Below, one piece after another: positions 27,376 through 35,750 of a DNA stretch of 64,000 bases. How positions within the stretch are numbered: position 1 is the first letter of the stretch; each line of letters starts with the position of its first letter. This stretch comes from an uncultured Pelagibacteraceae bacterium (GTDB lineage Bacteria > Pseudomonadota > Alphaproteobacteria > Pelagibacterales > Pelagibacteraceae): contig CACJXK010000003.1 in the NCBI GenBank assembly GCA_902597335.1, positions 62,001-126,000 of the forward strand, read 5' to 3'. The notes beneath the pieces were generated by a model. That model was given only the letters and a program-made list of their open reading frames with translations. It had not been told where the DNA came from and made no database searches. Made by a program: the position numbers and the translations under genes.

Positions 27376-28290
27376 CTAATAAGTTTCTACTTCATTAATT
27401 TTAGGCATTGAATTTGCTGCACCTGCTTTTGTTGTGGAAATTGCAGCTACTTTATTTGAAAATTCTAAAGCATCTTTGATTTTTAATTTATTGGATAAGG
27501 CATAAGCGAAAGCCCCATTAAAAGCATCACCTGCTCCTGTTGTATCAATCACTTTATCCTTTAAATTATAAACATCTATAAAAAAACTTTCATCAGAATT
27601 TGCAAAGTAAAGACCTTTTGGGCCTAATGTTATAACTATATTTTTTACTCCTTTTGCCAAAAAAGTTTTTGCAGCTTCTTCAATTTCTGTTTTACTTTCA
27701 ACCTTTTTATCTAAATAATAACTTGCTTCAGTTTCATTAGGAGTAAAATAATCAATACATTTAAAATCACTTTCTTTAATATCTGATGCAGGAGCAGGAT
27801 TAAAAATTGTAACAGATCCTGTCTCTTTTGCTCTATTGAGTGCATAACTAGTTACTTCATTAGGTGTTTCTAGTTGTGTTAAAAAGATTTCTGATTTTTT
27901 TATAACATCAATATTGTTATCAATATCTTTATTAGATATCGTTCCAGCTGCTCCTGGTACAATATTAATAGCATTATCCCCTGTTTTTTCATTTATCATT
28001 ATACCTGCAACGCCTGTTGACTGATTTAGATCTTGGATTATTGAGCCTGTATTAATTCCAGCTTCTTCATAAAGTTCAAGAGCCATCTTTGCATTTTGAT
28101 CTTTTCCTATTTTAGTGATAAAATTTACGTTTCCACCAAGTCTTGCAGCAGCAATTGCTTGATTAGACCCTTTGCCGCCTGGTCCAATTATATGATTTTT
28201 ACCTAAAACTGTTTCTCCTTTAACAGGAATTTTTTCAGCAAAGAAACATAGGTCAGCTACGAATACTCCAAAAATGCATATAGAGTTCAT
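27376..28290 (-). CDS. rbsK: Ribokinase (PfkB family)
   Basis: 304 residues, normal for ribokinase. GGKGSNQA near residue 38, NPAPA, NETEA, and the PfkB signature DTTGAGDAFNGAFA with catalytic Asp near residue 253. It overlaps the FucU/RbsD-family mutarotase gene by one base and is the last gene of the CUT2 ABC operon, matching a ribose- or fructose-type use. IolC is also a PfkB protein, but the sequence fits ribokinase better. Confidence 0.88.
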   Translation of the reverse strand: MNSICIFGVFVADLCFFAEKIPVKGETVLGKNHIIGPGGKGSNQAIAAARLGGNVNFITKIGKDQNAKMALELYEEAGINTGSIIQDLNQSTGVAGIMINEKTGDNAINIVPGAAGTISNKDIDNNIDVIKKSEIFLTQLETPNEVTSYALNRAKETGSVTIFNPAPASDIKESDFKCIDYFTPNETEASYYLDKKVESKTEIEEAAKTFLAKGVKNIVITLGPKGLYFANSDESFFIDVYNLKDKVIDTTGAGDAFNGAFAYALSNKLKIKDALEFSNKVAAISTTKAGAANSMPKINEVETY

Positions 28291-28754
28291 TATTTATCAA
28301 GAACCCAAACGCTACCATCTGGTTTAATTACTCCTTTTGTTAGTATAAAACATCCATAAGGTCTTGTTTCAGAAGTAGATACGATTAATTGAGATTTCTT
28401 TGCTACTTTATAAAATTCTTGTCTCTCAATTGAGCCTACTTTCCAATTTTCTCCAGAAGTTTCTCTCACAGCTTTTATAAAATCTTTGTGACACTCTGTT
28501 AACTCATCTGGTTTATTATCAACTTGCATTCTCTCTGCAGCAGAGTCAATAAAACTATCTAATGGAAAAACAGAAAGAATAGCTTTTGCAGCTTCATAGA
28601 TATTAACACCATCTAATCTAATTACTTTATTATTTAAAGAATGAGAATAAGCAGGAAAATTTGCATCTGTTAACACTAATTTATCACCATGTCCCATGGC
28701 TCTTAAATGATATAATAGTTCAGGATTTAAAATTGGATTAATATTAATTAGCAT
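28290..28754 (-). CDS. RbsD/FucU-family sugar mutarotase (FucU-like)
   Basis: 154 residues, longer than RbsD and equal to FucU-type proteins. The MGHGDKLVLTDANFPA segment contains catalytic His22 and Asp30, and the C-terminal part has ERQEFYKVAKK and SETRPYGC as in L-fucose mutarotase. It interconverts sugar anomers after uptake. It sits between the periplasmic binding-protein gene (after a terminator) and rbsK, so the transporter imports an aldose or ketose. Confidence 0.87.
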   Translation of the reverse strand: MLININPILNPELLYHLRAMGHGDKLVLTDANFPAYSHSLNNKVIRLDGVNIYEAAKAILSVFPLDSFIDSAAERMQVDNKPDELTECHKDFIKAVRETSGENWKVGSIERQEFYKVAKKSQLIVSTSETRPYGCFILTKGVIKPDGSVWVLDK

Positions 28755-28777
28755 TAGAATACTATATTACATAAAAA

Positions 28778-28806
28778 AAAAGGGTGAAATAAAATTCCAC
28801 CCTTTT
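28778..28806 (-). terminator. Terminator/attenuator after the CUT2 sugar-binding-protein gene
   Basis: A 9-bp stem AAAAGGGTG / CACCCTTTT with an 11-nt loop, followed on the minus-strand transcript by eight U. It starts 20 bp after the binding-protein stop and before the FucU-like gene, so most transcripts probably end here and read-through feeds fucU and rbsK. Confidence 0.82.
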
Positions 28807-28826
28807 AATTTTGTTTTTTCTAAAGA

Positions 28827-29759
28827 TTATTTAAAATCGTTAGCGTTTTCTTTAGTTACTAATTGTGTTCCTGTATCAATATTAGGATCAATACTTCCAC
28901 CATTAGCTAACTCAAGAGCATATTTAACTCCATATGCACCCATGTTGTATGAGAACTGAGCTATTGTTGCAGTCATCTCTCCTTTTAAGATACTTGTAGC
29001 AGCATCAGGAGTAGCATCAAAACCAACAACGATTACATCATTCATATCAGCATCCTTAAGAGCTTGCATTGCACCTAAACCCATATTGTCGTTAGAAGCA
29101 AATATTGCTTTGATGTTAGGATTTTTCAAAATGATTGACTCAGTAACAGATCTACCTTTTGCAGTATCCCATTCAGCAGTTTGAGTTGCAACAAGATTTA
29201 AACCACAATTTTTAAATCCTTTAATTGCACCATCTCTTCTTAATAATGCAGTTGATTGAGACTCAATTCCTGTAAGAATTGCAACATCTGAACCTTTTGG
29301 AGTTTTATCACAAATAAATTTTGCCGCTAATTCTGCACCATTCATATTATTTGTTCCAATAAAAGTAACACCTTCGTTTATTCCTTTTGTATCAACAAAT
29401 ACAACTGGAACTCCGCTCTTAATAGCATCGTCTACTATTGGTGCAAACGCATTTGGATCTCCTGGCGCAAGAGCTAAAGCATCAACACCTTTTGCAAGTT
29501 GGTCTTCAACTTGGTTAATCTGCGCTTGAACATCTCCCTCTTGTGGAGGTGCGATTAGAATTAGTTTAACTCCTAATTTTTTAGCCTCTTCTTCAGCACC
29601 TTTTGTAACAGAAGCCCAGAATGGATTTCCAGATCCAGGTCCTTTTATACTGAATAAGATTTTTTTACCATGACCATCAGCAAAAGAAGCTGAACCCATG
29701 CTAACTAATAAAAAAACTGCTGAAAAGAAAACAACAATTTTTCTTTTTATATCTCTCAT
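28827..29759 (-). CDS. CUT2-family sugar ABC transporter solute-binding protein (RbsB/FrcB type)
   Basis: 310-residue periplasmic binding protein of the ribose/fructose/inositol class (Peripla_BP_4 type), signal peptide about residues 1-27 ending SFADG. Hallmarks: GSGNPFWASV, QEGDVQAQINQVEDQLAKGVDALALAPGD region, VVFVDTKG, SNDNMGLGAMQAL. Strong AAGGGG ribosome site. It is downstream of its permease and ATPase genes, the reverse of the other three systems here, with a 104-bp leader containing a small GTTAC/GTAAC hairpin (29823-29836). Confidence 0.92.
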   Translation of the reverse strand: MRDIKRKIVVFFSAVFLLVSMGSASFADGHGKKILFSIKGPGSGNPFWASVTKGAEEEAKKLGVKLILIAPPQEGDVQAQINQVEDQLAKGVDALALAPGDPNAFAPIVDDAIKSGVPVVFVDTKGINEGVTFIGTNNMNGAELAAKFICDKTPKGSDVAILTGIESQSTALLRRDGAIKGFKNCGLNLVATQTAEWDTAKGRSVTESIILKNPNIKAIFASNDNMGLGAMQALKDADMNDVIVVGFDATPDAATSILKGEMTATIAQFSYNMGAYGVKYALELANGGSIDPNIDTGTQLVTKENANDFK

Positions 29760-29822
29760 ATATTTACCCCTTTAATAATTATTAAAAATTAATTTAATAA
29801 AATTTTTAAAAAAAATTCAACT

Positions 29823-29836
29823 GTTACAAAGGTAAC
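29823..29836 (-). terminator. Small hairpin between permease and sugar-binding-protein genes
   Basis: GTTAC-AAAG-GTAAC, a 5-bp stem with 4-nt loop. On the minus-strand transcript a U-rich run follows after a short spacer. It is weak and may be an attenuator or chance; it sits 28-41 bp after the permease stop and before what is probably a separate promoter for the binding protein. Confidence 0.35.
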
Positions 29837-29863
29837 TATTTTTTGATTCAACTTTTACGTGAT

Positions 29864-30877
29864 TTATTTTCTAGTTCCAAAATCTCTTCTCAGAACGTCA
29901 ACATATACGGCTAATACGATAATTGAGCCTATTAATACTTGCTGCCAAAATGAACTAACATCCATTAAATTAAGACCATTTCTTAAGATTCCCATTATCA
30001 TCACTCCTGCAAAAACACCTAATACGGTACCTCTTCCACCGAAAAAACTAGCCCCTCCGATAATACATGCTGCAATAGCATCCAATTCAGACTGCAATCC
30101 TGCATTTGGATAACCTGAGTCTGTTCGACCAGCTAAAATCAAAGCTCCAATACCAGATAAGAAACCACAAAGCGAATAAACTATTACAAGAATTTTATTT
30201 ACATTAATACCTGAGGCTCTTGCTGCATTTGGATTACCACCAATTGCATATATCCATTTACCTGTTCGAGTTTTGTTCATGAATATCCAAAATATTATAT
30301 AGACAATTGCAATAAGAACTAAACTAACAGGAAGGTATTGCGACTTTTCTAAACCAAGCCAAGTTAAATCAATTCTTCCATGCCCAAGGTATCTCACTTC
30401 ATCTGTGAAGCCGCTTATCGGAGTTCCACCAGAAATTAAATTACCTGTACCTCGAAATATATATAATGTGCCTAGTGTCATTATAAACGGATGAGGCATC
30501 CTTAGTAATGTAATCCCTAAACCATTAAATAACCCACATAGAAATCCAGCTATAAGAGGTGTGATAACAACAATATACCATGGAGCACCAGCCTTAGCGA
30601 CAATTGCAAGTATCATTAGTGACAACATCATTATAGATCCAACTGAAAGATCTATACCAGCGGTTACAATCACCATGAATACTCCTAGAGCCAGCATTGA
30701 CTGCCAAGAGATTTGTTTAAAAACGTTTGTTACATTTCTCCAAGATAAAAAAACATCAGGTTGAAGAAAATGCATTACTACTATCATTATAACTAATAAT
30801 AATAATATTCCGTATTTCTCAAAATAAGGAATGAGTTTTAGATATAAAGAGTCTTTTTCTTGATCTTTTGAGTCCAT
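29864..30877 (-). CDS. CUT2-family sugar ABC transporter permease (RbsC/FrcC type)
   Basis: 337-residue inner-membrane permease with 8-10 hydrophobic helices. GIDLSVGSIM and the EAA-like IGGNPNAARASGINV segment near residue 215 are diagnostic of the RbsC family. It lies 2 bp after its ATPase gene. With the single-domain ATPase and the RbsB-like protein it forms an importer for a monosaccharide or inositol. Confidence 0.93.
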   Translation of the reverse strand: MDSKDQEKDSLYLKLIPYFEKYGILLLLVIMIVVMHFLQPDVFLSWRNVTNVFKQISWQSMLALGVFMVIVTAGIDLSVGSIMMLSLMILAIVAKAGAPWYIVVITPLIAGFLCGLFNGLGITLLRMPHPFIMTLGTLYIFRGTGNLISGGTPISGFTDEVRYLGHGRIDLTWLGLEKSQYLPVSLVLIAIVYIIFWIFMNKTRTGKWIYAIGGNPNAARASGINVNKILVIVYSLCGFLSGIGALILAGRTDSGYPNAGLQSELDAIAACIIGGASFFGGRGTVLGVFAGVMIMGILRNGLNLMDVSSFWQQVLIGSIIVLAVYVDVLRRDFGTRK

Positions 30878-30879
30878 AA

Positions 30880-31629
30880 TTATTTTTTACCCATTATCCA
30901 TCCAATTACTTCATCTCTTGAAGTATTTGATAATTCAGATTCTGCAAAATTTGTTCCTTGAAACAAAGCCATTACTCGATCACAAACAGCAAAAATATCA
31001 TCCATTCTGTGACTGATCACAATTACACCTACTCCAGTCTTTTTTAGACTATTTATTAAATCCAAAACTTTACCAACTTCTTTAATAGCTAAGGCTGCTG
31101 TTGGTTCGTCCATGATCACTACTTTTGCGTTGAATGCTGTTGATCTAGCAATTGCAACTGCTTGTCTTTGTCCGCCTGAAAGTTCCTCAACTTTTTGATC
31201 TGCACTCTTTACATTTATTTTAAGTTTACCAAGATGTGCCTCTGTAAGTTCTTTTATTTTTTTATAATCAAGAAACTTTAATAATCCTAAATTAGTAGTT
31301 GGTTCACGGCCTAAAAAAATATTTTCGCCTATTGGAAGATTGCCTGCTAAAGCTAGATCTTGATATACCATTTCTAAACCTAGGTTTTGAGAGTCCCTAG
31401 GGCTTTCTAAAACCTTTTCTTTTCCCTCAAAATGTAAAGAGCCTGCACTAGGTTTATACAAACCTGATAAAACCTTCATTAATGTTGTTTTTCCTGCTCC
31501 ATTGTCACCTACAACTCCTAAGCATTCACCTGCATGAATTTTAAGGTTTACATTTTCAAGAGCAGTAATTGTACCGAAGTATTTTGTAACGTTTTTAGCT
31601 TCTAATAATAATTGATTGGTAGATGACAT
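30880..31629 (-). CDS. Sugar ABC transporter ATPase, single-domain FrcA type
   Basis: 249 residues: one nucleotide-binding domain, not the fused double domain (about 500) of RbsA. Walker A GDNGAGKT near 41-48, signature LSGGQ, Walker B VVIMDEPT and switch ISHRMDD are intact. Single-domain ATPases with RbsC-type permeases occur in the FrcABC fructose/ribose/mannose transporter of rhizobia. The upstream genes in the operon are a hydroxyacid dehydrogenase, a Gfo/Idh protein and iolD, which point to inositol or a related polyol as an alternative ligand. Confidence 0.9.
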   Translation of the reverse strand: MSSTNQLLLEAKNVTKYFGTITALENVNLKIHAGECLGVVGDNGAGKTTLMKVLSGLYKPSAGSLHFEGKEKVLESPRDSQNLGLEMVYQDLALAGNLPIGENIFLGREPTTNLGLLKFLDYKKIKELTEAHLGKLKINVKSADQKVEELSGGQRQAVAIARSTAFNAKVVIMDEPTAALAIKEVGKVLDLINSLKKTGVGVIVISHRMDDIFAVCDRVMALFQGTNFAESELSNTSRDEVIGWIMGKK

Positions 31630-31651
31630 AATTTAAGAAAATATAAAAAAA

Positions 31652-32674
31652 TCAGTTAATTGCAACTGGTTTTGAGGCTAAAAGTTTTACAGTTTTTCTT
31701 TGAGCTCTTTTACAGAATTTAGGTGGCATATTTTTTAGAACAAGCTTCATATCTTTCAAAACTATTTCACCCATATTGTAAAAAGCTTCTTCTAAAGCAC
31801 CTGCTCTATGAGCAGAAAATAGTGTATTTTTTAACTTTCTTATTGGATCATTTTTTTTTACTGGTTCATCTGGAAAGACATCAGTTGCGACATAAATATC
31901 TCCCTTTTTAATTCTATTAATCAAATCTTTAAAATTAACTATTGCTGCTCTACTCATTAAAATAAAAACAGTTCCAGATTTCATTTTATTTAATAATTTC
32001 TTATCAATTAAATGTTTATTCTTTTTGGTAATAGTTGCTAATACGTAAATTACTTCACAACTACTAAACATTTTATTTAAATTAATTGGATTAAATCCAA
32101 TTTTTTTTATTTTATTTTTAGGTATCCATGGGTCATATACATTTATATTTTTTGAGAATGGTAAAAGTAAGGGGTATAAAGATTTTGCTAAATCTCCAAA
32201 CCCTAGTAAACCAATTTTTTTATTTGTCAGAAGTGAAGCTTGTAAATTACTTTCTAAACCGTATTTCTCTTTTGATTTAATAAAATCAAAGTGAGCATTG
32301 TGAATATTTCTTAAAAGAGACAATGTCATACCTAAAGCAATCTCAGCTACAGGTTTTGAAAATACTGGCGAGGTTGCAATAACATGAATATTTTTTTTGA
32401 AACAATAATTATAGTCTAAATTGTCCATAAAATTGCTTTCTACATTTATAATACATTTTAATTTTGAAGCTTTAGACAATAAATATTTATCTAAATTTGG
32501 TTGACCTATAATAAATGTTGCCTTGCCAATATTATTTTCATAAAAAATTTTTTTATTTATTTTCGGAGCAACTATTATTTTATATTTGGTTTTTAGTTCT
32601 TTTAATTTTGTCTTTGTAAAAATTAAATCTAAGGTTCTTGGATAAGGATCAGAAATTACAATAGGTTTAATCAC
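31652..32674 (-). CDS. D-2-hydroxyacid dehydrogenase-family protein
   Basis: 340 residues from a GTG start at 32674, 9 bp after the upstream Gfo/Idh stop. Rossmann loop GFGDLA where the family has GxGxxG, so the second glycine position is altered. Catalytic Arg in MSRAAIV, Glu in PDEP and His in SAHRAG are kept. It is divergent from both other hydroxyacid dehydrogenases in the window. In the operon iolD, Gfo/Idh, this gene, and the ABC transporter it probably acts on an inositol- or sugar-derived acid; substrate unknown. Confidence 0.78.
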   Translation of the reverse strand: MIKPIVISDPYPRTLDLIFTKTKLKELKTKYKIIVAPKINKKIFYENNIGKATFIIGQPNLDKYLLSKASKLKCIINVESNFMDNLDYNYCFKKNIHVIATSPVFSKPVAEIALGMTLSLLRNIHNAHFDFIKSKEKYGLESNLQASLLTNKKIGLLGFGDLAKSLYPLLLPFSKNINVYDPWIPKNKIKKIGFNPINLNKMFSSCEVIYVLATITKKNKHLIDKKLLNKMKSGTVFILMSRAAIVNFKDLINRIKKGDIYVATDVFPDEPVKKNDPIRKLKNTLFSAHRAGALEEAFYNMGEIVLKDMKLVLKNMPPKFCKRAQRKTVKLLASKPVAIN

Positions 32675-32683
32675 ATTTTTGCT

Positions 32684-33841
32684 CTATTTAGTTATTTTTC
32701 TTATATCTATATTTGTAAATTTTTTTGGTTTAACACACTCGGTTTTAATTGGTTGATTAACACCAGATTTAGAAGCTTTCATGATTGAGGTTATTATATC
32801 AAGCACGTGCAATGAAATTTCACCATTACATAAATGTTTTCTTTTTTTTTCTATTGAATAAGCCATTTCCGAAAGTCCTGCTCCTCTATAGTTCGCATTT
32901 GTTGGAGCTTCATTTGCTCTTGAACTTTGTGTTTTTATATTAATTTTACCTAAATGCATTTTTGTAGTTTTATATTCTTTCCAATTATCTCCTAGTTTTT
33001 TACATGTGAAAACTGATCCTCCAAACATATTTGGGTCAGGGACAATCATTGAACCTTTTTCACCATATAACTCAATATGATTTCTTTGGTGAGCAATGAC
33101 ATCAAAAGATAATGTCAGTCTAATTACTGTGTTATTTTTAAAGGTGATTGTAGATAGATAAGTTGTTGGGCAATTAACTTTAAATTTTCTACCTTTTTTT
33201 GGTCCAATTCCAATTGTTCTGTATTTTGTACCATTTATTATTCTCCCACTAACTTTTTTTGCAGGTCCTAAAAGGTTAACTAAAGCTGTAATATAATATG
33301 GCCCCATATCAATTACAGGACCTCCTTCAAGTTTTGCAAACCATGGTTCTGGATTGGGGTGATATGATTGAATTCCAGGAAAGGCAAAAACAGCATTACC
33401 TAATTTTATTTTTCCAATTATATTTTTTTCAACTAGCTCTTTTGATTTTTGTATTCCACCTCCTAAAAATGTATCTGGTGCATTACCAAGGTATAACTTT
33501 TTCCTTCTAGAAATTTTTAAAAGTTCTTTTCCATCCTTTAAATTAATCGCCAATGGTTTCTCTGAGTAAACATGTTTACCATTTAATAAAGCTTTTTTTG
33601 AAATTTCATAATGTGCTTTTGGGATAGTTAAATTTAAAATAATTTCAACTTCTTGATCTTTTAAAATTTCATTGACAGTTAAAAATTTGATTCCATACTC
33701 TTTGGAACATTTTCTTGCAGCTTTTAAATTTATATCTGCACATTTAATTATTTTGATATTATTAAAATATTTCTCTGCTCTAAAATAAGTTTCTGCAATA
33801 TGACCGCAGCCAATAAGACCAACTTTGAAAACTTTATTCAT
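32684..33841 (-). CDS. Gfo/Idh/MocA-family oxidoreductase
   Basis: 385 residues. GLIGCGHIAETYF at the N-terminus, YSEKPLAI with the conserved Lys near residue 95, and GGPVIDMGPYY in the substrate region near residue 173. It is 9 bp after iolD and 9 bp before the hydroxyacid dehydrogenase gene. It may be an inositol or sugar dehydrogenase feeding IolD, but clear IolG is the other Gfo/Idh at 46122. Confidence 0.83.
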   Translation of the reverse strand: MNKVFKVGLIGCGHIAETYFRAEKYFNNIKIIKCADINLKAARKCSKEYGIKFLTVNEILKDQEVEIILNLTIPKAHYEISKKALLNGKHVYSEKPLAINLKDGKELLKISRRKKLYLGNAPDTFLGGGIQKSKELVEKNIIGKIKLGNAVFAFPGIQSYHPNPEPWFAKLEGGPVIDMGPYYITALVNLLGPAKKVSGRIINGTKYRTIGIGPKKGRKFKVNCPTTYLSTITFKNNTVIRLTLSFDVIAHQRNHIELYGEKGSMIVPDPNMFGGSVFTCKKLGDNWKEYKTTKMHLGKINIKTQSSRANEAPTNANYRGAGLSEMAYSIEKKRKHLCNGEISLHVLDIITSIMKASKSGVNQPIKTECVKPKKFTNIDIRKITK

Positions 33842-33850
33842 ATAAGGAAA

Positions 33851-35695
33851 TTAGACACCCTGTCTTTGTTTTGCTTTACCTTCTTTATGAAGTTTTAAAG
33901 CTTCCTCATTTTCTTTCGTTGTTGGAATTTCAAGCGTAGGGCTTTCCCAATAAGCTGAACCTTCGAGCCATTCATAACTGTGAGTTTTTATTGATATTAC
34001 ATATGTCACATCTGATTTTTTAGCTCTTTTAAATGCTTCCTCTAATTCTGAAATAGTGGAGACATGTTCAGATTTTGCACCCATACTAGCTGCGTGTTGA
34101 GCAAAATTTACTTCTTTAAAATTTTGAATGTTAGATGAATTAAATAAGCAATTAAATTCTTTTCCACCCTTAAACAATTGAAGTCTATTTATAACTGCAT
34201 GACCACCATTATCACAAACAATTATTATTAATTTGTTATTTGTTAAAACTGACGAATAAATGTCTGAATTATTTAATAAATATGAGCCATCTCCCACAAA
34301 TGCTATTACGTCTTTGTCAGGATTTGCCATCTTAATTCCTAGGGCACCAGAAATTTCATAACTCATACAACTAAAACCCCATTCAGTTTCATGCGTATTT
34401 AGTTCTTTTGGTCTCCAGACTTGCACAACTTCACCAACCAATCCACCAGCAGCAGTAACTGCTATATCTGTTGGATCTGAATTTCGATAAATTGCTCCTA
34501 CGGCGTGTGCATAGTTTGGTGTTTCTTGGTTTGTTGGTCCACTTTCTTTATCAACATACTCATTCCAAGACTTAAGTTCATCTTGTGATTTTTTGTACCA
34601 GCTGTCAGGAGATTTCCAATTTCCTAAAGAATTTGACAACTCTGATAAACAAACTTTAGCATCTCCAATAACTGCCTCGGCTAAATGTTTGTTTGCATCA
34701 TGTCTTGCAATATTAATTGAAACCAATTTAAATTCAGGGTTTTCAAAATTAGCCCACGAACCTGTTGTAAAATCTGCTAATTTTGTACCAACACAAATAG
34801 CTAAATCAGTTTCTTTTGCTAAGTTATTTGCAGCTTTACCACCAAGGCCTCCTATTGGACCAAGAAAATGAGAATGATCTCTTTTCATCGTTGAATATCC
34901 CATCACTGTTTGGGTAACAGGTATATTATGTTTAATTGCAAAACTTCCTAATTCATCCATTGCATCTGAATAAAAAACACCTCCTCCAGAAATAATAATT
35001 GGTTTTTTTGACTTTTTAATTTTTTCCATTGCTTGTTTAATTTGAAAATCATCTGGTTTAGGTCTTCTTATATTATGTATTCTTTCTTTAAAAAATTCTT
35101 CTGGATAATCAAATATTTCTCCTTGCACATCTTGACACAAAGACAAACAAGCAGGACCGGTATCCGCAGGATCAAGCATTGTTTGAATTGCTTGTGGAAG
35201 AGATTGTATTATTTGTTCAGGTCTTGTTATTCTATCAAAATATTTTGTAACTGGTTTAAAAGAGTCGTTCGCAGTCATTCCTGGATTTGAAAAATGCTCT
35301 ACTTGCTGTAGCACAGGATCTGGCATTCTATTCGCATAAGTATCTCCAGGTAAAAATAAAATAGGTAATCTATTGCTCATTGCTACCGCAGACGCAGTTA
35401 CTAAATTTGTAGATCCAGGCCCAACAGAACTTGTTGCAATAAAAATTTGTTTTCTTCTTTTAGCTCTTGAAAAAGCAATGCCAGTTAAAGCCATATTTTG
35501 TTCATGATGACCTCTATAAGTTGGAAGTTTATCCTTATTTTCCTCTAATGCTTGACCTATGCATGCAACATTCCCATGACCAAAAATACCAAATGCCCCT
35601 GGAAATAAAGGCTCAACTTTACCTTCTATGTAGATTTTTTGAGCTACTAGATGTTTAACCAAGGCATGTGCGCAAGTAAGCTTTATTTTTTTCAT
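33851..35695 (-). CDS. iolD: 3D-(3,5/4)-trihydroxycyclohexane-1,2-dione hydrolase IolD
   Basis: 614-residue thiamine-diphosphate enzyme, the IolD length. GIFGHGNV, SSVGPGSTN, LPGDTYANRMPDPVLQQVE and DVQGEIFDYPEEFF are highly characteristic of IolD and distinguish it from acetolactate synthase. Catalytic Glu65 (HHEQNMA) and the TPP/Mg motif GDGSYLLNNSDI are present. IolD cleaves the inositol ring product. First gene of the operon with two oxidoreductases and the CUT2 ABC transporter, divergent from an ALDH gene across 55 bp. iolB and iolC, the following steps, are not in the window. Confidence 0.93.
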   Translation of the reverse strand: MKKIKLTCAHALVKHLVAQKIYIEGKVEPLFPGAFGIFGHGNVACIGQALEENKDKLPTYRGHHEQNMALTGIAFSRAKRRKQIFIATSSVGPGSTNLVTASAVAMSNRLPILFLPGDTYANRMPDPVLQQVEHFSNPGMTANDSFKPVTKYFDRITRPEQIIQSLPQAIQTMLDPADTGPACLSLCQDVQGEIFDYPEEFFKERIHNIRRPKPDDFQIKQAMEKIKKSKKPIIISGGGVFYSDAMDELGSFAIKHNIPVTQTVMGYSTMKRDHSHFLGPIGGLGGKAANNLAKETDLAICVGTKLADFTTGSWANFENPEFKLVSINIARHDANKHLAEAVIGDAKVCLSELSNSLGNWKSPDSWYKKSQDELKSWNEYVDKESGPTNQETPNYAHAVGAIYRNSDPTDIAVTAAGGLVGEVVQVWRPKELNTHETEWGFSCMSYEISGALGIKMANPDKDVIAFVGDGSYLLNNSDIYSSVLTNNKLIIIVCDNGGHAVINRLQLFKGGKEFNCLFNSSNIQNFKEVNFAQHAASMGAKSEHVSTISELEEAFKRAKKSDVTYVISIKTHSYEWLEGSAYWESPTLEIPTTKENEEALKLHKEGKAKQRQGV

Positions 35696-35750
35696 TTTTC
35701 TAGTTATATTCTCCTCAAAAATTCAACTAATTAACCATAAAATAAAAATT

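Noticed and set aside
27376..28290. PfkB kinase as IolC
   Set aside because: GGKGSNQA, NPAPA and the pairing with a FucU/RbsD-type mutarotase fit ribokinase better than 5-dehydro-2-deoxygluconokinase.
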